Origin: Acidimicrobium ferrooxidans
GTDB taxonomy: Bacteria; Actinomycetota; Geothermincolia; Fen-727; Anoxymicrobiaceae
Direction of reading: 5' to 3'
Length of the DNA: 64,000 bases
NCBI GenBank assembly: GCA_020723485.1
Contig: DYIU01000002.1
Coordinates: 281,543 to 345,542, forward strand
The translations under genes and the position numbers were made by a program. The notes under the pieces were generated by a model. It had not been told where the DNA came from and searched no databases. It saw only the letters and a program-made list of their open reading frames with translations. Below, piece after piece: positions 57,833 through 64,000 of this stretch. Positions within the stretch are counted from its first letter, which is position 1; each line of letters begins with the position of its first letter.

Positions 57833-60442
57833 GTGGACGCCCAATCAGTATCGAGCGGGATAGGAGCGCTGGACGATGTTCTCCAGGGGCTTCGCTGGGG
57901 GGACAACGTCGTCTTCCAGGTCGAGAGGCTCGCCGACTACCTGACGTTCACCGAGCCGTTCGCGCGCTCGGCGGCGGACCGCGCCCGGAAGTGCGTGTAT
58001 GTACGCTTCGCCCCACATCCACCCGTACTGGCCGAGCTGCCGGGGCTGCGGACCATCGAGGTCGACCCGGGACAGGGATTCGACCAGTTCAGCCGCACCG
58101 TGCACAACATCGTCGAGCGCGAGGGGAGGCATACGTTCTACGTACTGGACAACCTCTCGACGCTGGTCGTGGAGTGGGCGACCGACGAGCTCCTGGCCAA
58201 CTTTTTCCAGGTGATCTGTCCGTTCATGTACGAGATGGACTGCATCACGTATTTCGCGCTCACGCGCGGCAAGCACGCACATGCCGCGATAGCGCGCATA
58301 CGCGACACCACCCAGATACTGGTGGACGTCTACCACGTGGCCGGCAGCATGTACATCCACCCATTGAAGGTTTGGGACAGGTATTCTCCGCAGATGTTCC
58401 TGCCCCACGCAGTCGATTCTGAGAGCTGGCACCCGGTGTTCGAGAGCGGGGAGGCCGCCGCCGTCTCGGTCGGCTCCGTCCCGAGTCCCTTCGAGCCGGC
58501 CCAGAGCAGCGTCGCGCCGTGGGACATAGTCTACGAGAAGCTCAAGAACAGGACAGACAGACTCGCCGAGGACGACCCGGAAGTGCGGGCCCTCAAGCAT
58601 GAACTTCTCAAGATGATGATAGGAGAACACCCCGAGTTCTCCCCCCTCGCCGCGAGGCACCTGGACCTGGACAAGCTTATGGCCATCCGGGGAAGGATGG
58701 TAGGTTCGGGGCGGATAGGCGGCAAAGCGGCGGGCATGCTGCTGGCCAGGAGGATGCTCACCAACCGTGGGCTGTACCAGGGGGTCGACTTCGGTGAGAT
58801 AATGGACGACCACGACTCCTTCTACGTAGGCTCGGATGTCTTCTTCACATTCCTGGTCGAGAACGACCTCTTCAGGTTGAGGCTCAGGATGACGAGCGGT
58901 TCCACCATGGGTGAGGAGGAGTTCCGGCAGGTAGAGCGCAGGTTCCTGGATGGCCGCTTCTCGCCCCAGGCCATGGAGCAGTTCCAGGAACTCCTGGACT
59001 ACTATGGGCAAGCCCCGATCATAGTCCGCTCGTCGAGCCTGCTCGAAGACAGCTTCGGCAACGCCTTCGCCGGCAAGTACAGGAGCGAGTTCTGCGCGAA
59101 CCAGGGGACCCCGGATGAGCGCCTGCGGGACTTCACCCGAGCCCTCAAGCTCGTGTACGCGAGCGCCCTCAATCCCGACGCGCTCGCGTACAGGAGGAAC
59201 CGTGGGCTCGGTGAGAGCGACGAGCAGATGGCCATCCTCGTTCAGAGGGTATCGGGATTCAGGTACAGGCATTTCTTCTTCCCGCCGATGGCCGGCGTGG
59301 CCTTCTCGCGCAACCTGTACGCGTGGTCGGACCGCATCGACCACAGGCAGGGAGTCATCCGGCTGGTCATGGGGCTGGGGACCAGGGCGGTGGACAGGGT
59401 AGGGAGCGACTACCCGCGGATGATCGCGCTCAGCCATCCGGAGCTGAGGCCCGAGGACCCCGCCAGGACCGCCCGCTACTCGCAGCATTGCATCGACCTC
59501 ATCGACCTCGAGGAAAACAGCTTCGCCACGCTGGACCTGTTGGAGGTCCTGACCTCGGAGGAATTCCCGTGCCTCAACCTGCTGGTGTCCCTCGAGGAGG
59601 ACGGCTACGTGGTCGACCCGGTGGGAGGAAGGCTTCCAGCTGAACCCGGCCGCATGGTGCTGACCTTCAACAACCTGATAAGCAGGACGGACATGGTTGC
59701 CGTCTTCAAGGCGATGCTCTCCTGTCTGGAGGAAGAGTACGAGTGCCCTGTGGAGATCGAGTTCACCGCATCGGTGAACAAAGCGGGCCGGGTTCGCGTG
59801 AACCTCCTCCAATGCCGCCCGCTCTTCCAGGCCGGCGAGGTCGGCGTGGCGATGATACCGGAAGACCTCGACCGGGAGCGGGTTCTTTTCAGGAGCAACC
59901 GGATGATAAACGGCGGTACCGTCACCGGCATCCGCTACCTTCTCTACATCGATCCCGGCAGGTATAGCGTGATAGCCGACAGCTCGCTGAGAACGGGCCT
60001 AGGCCGGTTGGTCGGGAAGCTGAACGTCGTAGGGGCGTCTGGCGGAATGGTCATGATAGGCCCGGGCAGGTGGGGCTCGAGCAACATAGCGCTGGGTGTC
60101 AACGTCCGTTATTCGGATATCAGCAACGCGTCCGCCCTGGTTGAGCTCGCGAGGGAGGAAGCCGGCCACGTGCCCGAGGTCTCCTACGGCACGCACTTCT
60201 TCCAGGACCTTGTCGAGGCGGGGATAATCTACATGCCCGTCTGGCCTGACGACCCGGCGGCGGAATTCAACGGCGGCTTCTTCGACAGGTCGCCCAATGC
60301 CCTCACAGACCTGGTCCCTGGCGCCGGAGAATACGAGGGCCTGGTCAAGGTCATCGACCTCGAGGCCGCGACCGGCGGTAAGACAGGGGTGATAGTCGCC
60401 GATCCCAGGTGCAGGGAGGCCGTCCTCTACCTATCGGATTGA
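57833..60442 (+). CDS. KaiC-like / PEP-synthase-like fusion protein
   Basis: An 869-residue protein. Residues 1-230 look like a KaiC/RecA-type domain (SSGIGALDDVLQGLRWGDNVVF), but the Walker A segment after the strand is missing (QVERLADYLTF in its place), so ATP binding there is doubtful. Residues about 295-640 match the PEP/pyruvate-binding ATP-grasp domain (GRIGGKAAGMLLARR, PIIVRSSSLLEDSFG, FSRNLYAW). The central phospho-His domain and PEP-binding barrel of PEP synthase are absent. A conserved tail (GGMVMIGPGRWGSSNIALG, YGTHFFQDLVEAGI) follows. It is not a full PEP synthase; a signalling or phosphotransfer role fits the kinase genes around it. GTG 57833 is preceded by GAGAGGA. Confidence 0.8.
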   Translation: MDAQSVSSGIGALDDVLQGLRWGDNVVFQVERLADYLTFTEPFARSAADRARKCVYVRFAPHPPVLAELPGLRTIEVDPGQGFDQFSRTVHNIVEREGRHTFYVLDNLSTLVVEWATDELLANFFQVICPFMYEMDCITYFALTRGKHAHAAIARIRDTTQILVDVYHVAGSMYIHPLKVWDRYSPQMFLPHAVDSESWHPVFESGEAAAVSVGSVPSPFEPAQSSVAPWDIVYEKLKNRTDRLAEDDPEVRALKHELLKMMIGEHPEFSPLAARHLDLDKLMAIRGRMVGSGRIGGKAAGMLLARRMLTNRGLYQGVDFGEIMDDHDSFYVGSDVFFTFLVENDLFRLRLRMTSGSTMGEEEFRQVERRFLDGRFSPQAMEQFQELLDYYGQAPIIVRSSSLLEDSFGNAFAGKYRSEFCANQGTPDERLRDFTRALKLVYASALNPDALAYRRNRGLGESDEQMAILVQRVSGFRYRHFFFPPMAGVAFSRNLYAWSDRIDHRQGVIRLVMGLGTRAVDRVGSDYPRMIALSHPELRPEDPARTARYSQHCIDLIDLEENSFATLDLLEVLTSEEFPCLNLLVSLEEDGYVVDPVGGRLPAEPGRMVLTFNNLISRTDMVAVFKAMLSCLEEEYECPVEIEFTASVNKAGRVRVNLLQCRPLFQAGEVGVAMIPEDLDRERVLFRSNRMINGGTVTGIRYLLYIDPGRYSVIADSSLRTGLGRLVGKLNVVGASGGMVMIGPGRWGSSNIALGVNVRYSDISNASALVELAREEAGHVPEVSYGTHFFQDLVEAGIIYMPVWPDDPAAEFNGGFFDRSPNALTDLVPGAGEYEGLVKVIDLEAATGGKTGVIVADPRCREAVLYLSD

Positions 60443-63400
60443 GGGCTCCGGGGGGCCGCCGGCGTGGGGGGCTCGCCCTGGGCGGACGCCGCTTCCGTCG
60501 TGAAGTAGAAAGTCGCTCCCTCGCCGACCTTGCCCTCGGCCCAGACCCTGCCGCCGTGCCTTCGGACTATCCTCTGCACGACTGCCAGGCCGACCCCAAC
60601 TCCCTCGAAATCCTCGGCCGAGTGCAGCCTGCGGAACACGCCGAACAGCTTGTCGACGTAGCGCATGTCGAATCCGGCGCCGTTGTCCTTCACGAAGAAC
60701 ACCTGCTCGCCCTCGGCCCGCAGGCATCCTACCTCGATTCGGGCGTCCGCCCTGTCCCGGGAAAACTTGACGGCGTTGGAGAGAAGGTTCGCCCACACCT
60801 GCTGCCACATCACCGCGTCACCGTTTATCTCGGGCAGGTCGCCAAGCACGAACTCTACCTCCCTGCCTTCCAGGGAGAGTGTCAGTTCGTCCAACACCTG
60901 CCGCACGAGGCTGTTCATGTCGACCGGCGCGTCCACGCGTTCTTTCCTGTCTATGCGCGAAAGGGTTAGCAGGTGATCGATGAGCTCAGCCATGTACGTG
61001 GTGTTCCTGCGGATTATGTCGAGGAGCCTCTGCCCTTCCTCATCCAGCGACCCCGAATACTCGTCGATAAGCATGCGGGTGAACCCATCGATAGCCCTCA
61101 GCGGGGTCCGCAGGTCGTGCGAGACTGAATAGCCGAACGCTTCAAGCTCGCGGTTCGCGGCCTGGAGCTGGGCGGTCCGCTCGATCACCCGCCGCTCGAG
61201 CTCCTGGTTCAGCTTCTTGCGTTCCTCCTCCAGGCGCTTCTGCTCGGTGATGTCTCGAGCTACCCCGACGATGCCCACTATCTCGCCGTCCTTCACGAGC
61301 GGGGTGGAGCGGACCTCGCCCACCACCCTGCTCCCATCCTTCGCGACGAAGACGTACTCGGCGGGGCTGACCCTTTCACCCGCTAGAAGGGCGAGCGTAT
61401 CCGAAACGGCCGTGTCAACCGACTCCGGCGCGATGATGTTCATCTTGATGAAGTTCTTCCCGATTATCTCCTCCGGCTTGTAACCGAGCAGCCCCTCAAC
61501 CGAAGGCGAGATCGATATCAGGCTCGGTCCGCTGCCCATGGAATAGATGACGTCCGAGGAGTTGAGGAAGTGAGCGCGGTAGCGGGCCTCGCTCTCCCGG
61601 AGCGCCTCCTCCGCGCGCTTCTGCTCGGTGATGTCAGCGCAGACTCCCACCATCCTGGCCGGGATCCCGTCCTTGTCGCTCAGGACAATGCCCCTGTCAG
61701 TCCAGTCAAGGTAGGCGCCGCTCCGGTGCCTGATGCGGTACTCCTCGTAGTAGCGGCCGTTCCTCCCAGTGCTCGCGCGCAGCGAAGCCATCACCCTGTC
61801 GTGGTCATCCGGGTGCAGGGCCTCTTCCCAGGTTGCGAGGTCCCTGGCGAACTCGCCCGCTTCGTAGCCGAGAGCAATGTCGATGTCCCCGTACCACTCC
61901 ACGTGGTCCGTGGCGAAGTCCCACTCCCATACCACCTCGTTGGCCGCCGTCGCCGCGGTGCGGAACCTCTCCTCGCTCTCCCTCAGGGCATTCTGCGCAT
62001 CGGCGCGGGAGAGCGCCATGCCGATGATCTCCGCCGCCTCCTCGAGGAAGATGACCGACTCCTCGGAAAACCTGTCCTGCCGGTGGTCGGATAGCTGGAG
62101 CAGGCCGATGGTCGCCGCCTCCAGCCTGAGCGGAACCAGCGCGCTGGACCTGAATCCCTCCATGTAGCACGCCCGCCTGCGCGGCCCGAGGCCGTCAGCT
62201 TCGCCGGAATCCAGCAGCCCCGGCAGGTCGTTGGACCAGAAGCTGCCACCCGGCGTGAAGAACCTGCGTGCTTCGCCGGCGCGTCCCTGGAGCACGTCTC
62301 CGCAGAAGCATTCGAACAGGGGCTCTCCCGCCGGTCCGCATCGCGGGTGTCCCTCATCTGAGCCCTGGAGCACGGCCTCCGATTCAAGGAAGTCAGCCGG
62401 GAACCCGCTGGTGTACCGGTACGGGAACCCTGCGCCTTCCCTGAGCCTGAGTCCTATAGCCTCCACCCCGGTGAACTCCTTGATGATATCGATCATCTCC
62501 GGGACTATGTCCCAGGCCTCCGTGGAGCGGTTTACGAGCTCCAGAAGCCTGAAGATGAACCGCCGGCGCTCCCGAGCCGCTTTCTTGTCGGTGACATCCA
62601 GAACCCCAACGAGTGTCCCCGTGAGCTTGCCCCTGCTGTCGTACAGGGGGGCGGGGTGGACGGACACGAAAAGCGTCACGTCGTCCGCCCTCCGCAGCCG
62701 GAACGCGTCCTCCTCCTCGGCCCCCGCGGGCCTGCCCTCACCGGTGATGGGGTCGAGTCCGGGCGGCATCTCCACGAAATCGAGGACCGGACGGCCGATT
62801 AGGCTCTCGACGCGGCGGGAGAGCATGTCCGCCATCCGCCTGTTGGCGAAGGTGATTATTCCCCCGAGGTCGGCCGCGAGTATGCCCTCGTCCAGGGACT
62901 CGACGAGCACCCGGTACCTCTCCTCGCTCTGGAGCGCGAGGTCGCGCTGCTCCTCGAGCTCCCTTTCGGCGGACATGAGCTTCGTTATGTCAGTAGCGGA
63001 AATCAGGACCCGCGACCAGTCCTCCAGGCAACCCTCGTCGATGAAAGCTTTGAACTGCACATTCCTCAGGTTGCCCTCAAGAGTCGGTGCGACGATCTCG
63101 CTCTCCACGGTGCTGGACCCTCTGGCAGCCTCGTCCAGGTATCCTATGAAGATGGGAGCAGTCTGTTCCGTGAGAAAGACGCCCAGGTCTTTCGCGAACT
63201 CATCCTTCCCGACAGCCTCGACTAACTCCAGCAGCGCGTCGTTGACATCCAGGACCTCGATCGAATCGACCAGGAGCTCGAGCTCGTTGCGGCTCGATGT
63301 GAGGTATCCGGCAATGTCGGAAATACCCCGCCGGTGCAGTTCGTCGACTCGCGATTTGGCCAGTGACAGGTCAAGCGATGCCAGCCCCACAGGCGAGTTC

Positions 63401-64000
63401 TCGAAGAGCTCGCGGTACCTGCGCTCGCTCTGCGAGAGAGCCATTTCAGCGACCTTACGTTCGCTGATGTCCCTGGCCAACCCGGTGACGTAATCCCGGC
63501 CCCCGTGCGCGAACAGACTTATGTTCATCTCGACGGGGAAGGTGGTTCCATCCTTTCGCTGATGCACCGTTTCGAGTATGAACGAATCCGTCTTCTTCAG
63601 CTTGCTCCAGTTTGCCGCCCACTCCGCCTCACCGTAGTTCGGGTCTATGTCCATTACGGAGAGCTCGAGGAGCTCCTCGCGCGAGTACCCAAGCGAGGCG
63701 CATGCGGCGTCGTTCACGAACACGAAGCGCCCGTCGGGGTCGGTGATGAACACCGCCTCGGAAGAGCGGTCCACCGCGAACCGCGTGAGCCTGCGCTCAC
63801 CCTCTGAGCGGTGCTGCTCGGTGACGTCCAGCCCGGTGCCGATAACAAACTCGACCTGGCCACTCTCTCCCCTGAGGGAGGTGTTGCTCCACTCGATGAG
63901 CTTGGGCTCGCCCGCCTTCGTGAGCCAGTGGTTGACGTGACGGTTCGGCAACGCCCCGGACGCGAGGTCGGCGAAGACGGCTTTGACGTCCTCCACCTCG
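60427..64000 (-). CDS. Multi-PAS sensor histidine kinase (cut by right edge)
   Basis: The frame is open at the right edge; 1190 residues are visible and the start is beyond the window. In order from the edge: part of a PAS, a PAS (about 65-185), a PAS with a long helical insert (190-345), a PAS (355-475), a GAF (480-650), two more PAS (665-920), HisKA (SVSHDLRTPLRAIDGFTR, about 958) and HATPase (NGAGFDMRYVDKLFGVF, GVGVGLAVVQRIVRRHGG). No membrane helix is seen in the visible part. It phosphorylates an unlinked or nearby regulator in response to several signals. Its stop overlaps the end of the KaiC/PEP-synthase-like gene by 16 bases, convergent. Confidence 0.9.
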   Translation of the reverse strand, partial: EVEDVKAVFADLASGALPNRHVNHWLTKAGEPKLIEWSNTSLRGESGQVEFVIGTGLDVTEQHRSEGERRLTRFAVDRSSEAVFITDPDGRFVFVNDAACASLGYSREELLELSVMDIDPNYGEAEWAANWSKLKKTDSFILETVHQRKDGTTFPVEMNISLFAHGGRDYVTGLARDISERKVAEMALSQSERRYRELFENSPVGLASLDLSLAKSRVDELHRRGISDIAGYLTSSRNELELLVDSIEVLDVNDALLELVEAVGKDEFAKDLGVFLTEQTAPIFIGYLDEAARGSSTVESEIVAPTLEGNLRNVQFKAFIDEGCLEDWSRVLISATDITKLMSAERELEEQRDLALQSEERYRVLVESLDEGILAADLGGIITFANRRMADMLSRRVESLIGRPVLDFVEMPPGLDPITGEGRPAGAEEEDAFRLRRADDVTLFVSVHPAPLYDSRGKLTGTLVGVLDVTDKKAARERRRFIFRLLELVNRSTEAWDIVPEMIDIIKEFTGVEAIGLRLREGAGFPYRYTSGFPADFLESEAVLQGSDEGHPRCGPAGEPLFECFCGDVLQGRAGEARRFFTPGGSFWSNDLPGLLDSGEADGLGPRRRACYMEGFRSSALVPLRLEAATIGLLQLSDHRQDRFSEESVIFLEEAAEIIGMALSRADAQNALRESEERFRTAATAANEVVWEWDFATDHVEWYGDIDIALGYEAGEFARDLATWEEALHPDDHDRVMASLRASTGRNGRYYEEYRIRHRSGAYLDWTDRGIVLSDKDGIPARMVGVCADITEQKRAEEALRESEARYRAHFLNSSDVIYSMGSGPSLISISPSVEGLLGYKPEEIIGKNFIKMNIIAPESVDTAVSDTLALLAGERVSPAEYVFVAKDGSRVVGEVRSTPLVKDGEIVGIVGVARDITEQKRLEEERKKLNQELERRVIERTAQLQAANRELEAFGYSVSHDLRTPLRAIDGFTRMLIDEYSGSLDEEGQRLLDIIRRNTTYMAELIDHLLTLSRIDRKERVDAPVDMNSLVRQVLDELTLSLEGREVEFVLGDLPEINGDAVMWQQVWANLLSNAVKFSRDRADARIEVGCLRAEGEQVFFVKDNGAGFDMRYVDKLFGVFRRLHSAEDFEGVGVGLAVVQRIVRRHGGRVWAEGKVGEGATFYFTTEAASAQGEPPTPAAPRSPQSDR

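Noticed and set aside
57845-59812. 655-codon open frame on the minus strand
   Set aside because: Antisense shadow of the PEP-synthase-like gene, no ribosome binding site and no domain.
57833-60442. Complete phosphoenolpyruvate synthase
   Set aside because: The central phospho-His domain and the PEP-binding barrel are missing.

Overview
The window is a high-GC bacterial chromosome segment with about 55 protein genes, strong GGAGG-type ribosome binding sites, and many ATG, GTG and TTG starts. I saw no rRNA, tRNA, CRISPR array or transposase gene. Gene content points to an uncultivated anaerobic or facultative lineage, most likely a deep-branching actinobacterium: many acyl-CoA and SDR enzymes, SCP2 proteins, PadR, TetR and MarR regulators, a glycyl radical enzyme, a corrinoid-binding MtrA homologue, and a secreted protein with repeats of the YFAEGTCRPGFDTYF type. 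The lineage is an inference; no marker gene is present.

Layout. 1-5.8 kb: an unrecognised partial gene, a class III aminotransferase, a divergent acyl-CoA dehydrogenase, a DUF3795-type protein, a methyltransferase and an HtrA-like protease. 5.9-7.6 kb: a PilB/GspE ATPase. 7.7-17.5 kb: a nine-gene minus-strand run headed by a PadR regulator: epimerase, SDR, glycyl radical enzyme, two-subunit CoA transferase, MmgE/PrpD, acyl-CoA dehydrogenase and SCP2. It looks like a dedicated catabolic pathway of unknown substrate. 17.7-23 kb: a lipoprotein, a cupin, the secreted beta-propeller protein, an FAD oxidoreductase and a DUF2267-like protein. 23-29.5 kb: PruA-type dehydrogenase, two SDRs, an ADP-forming acyl-CoA synthetase alpha subunit and a GSA-aminomutase-like enzyme. 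29.6-32.2 kb: an arsenic operon (arsR, acr3, a small CxC protein, and an MtrA-like corrinoid protein). 32.3-40 kb: IlvD, a QueG/RdhA-like corrinoid/Fe-S protein, SCP2, isochorismatase, thiolase and a 2,4-dienoyl-CoA-reductase-like flavoprotein. 40-50.5 kb: two AMP-forming acyl-CoA ligases, each next to a TetR regulator, a second ACD alpha subunit, an Fe-S protein, and a paralogue of the FAD oxidoreductase. 50.5-55 kb: a MarR/antiporter/CBS operon and a GMC oxidoreductase pair. 55.5-64 kb: signalling genes (NarL-type regulator, receiver-PAS kinase, a KaiC-like/PEP-synthase-like fusion, and a multi-PAS kinase cut by the right edge).

Between genes there is a family of inverted-repeat elements with ends GGGGTCAG...CTGACCCC. 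Four are complete, three of them exactly between convergent genes. Their arms differ between copies but match within each copy. Several clear operators and two intrinsic terminators are also visible, plus a possible structured RNA near 43.8 kb.

The most unusual observations are the MtrA-like corrinoid protein inside an ars operon, the glycyl radical operon whose enzyme lacks the diol-binding Asp of glycerol dehydratase and has no activase nearby, and the inverted-repeat family.
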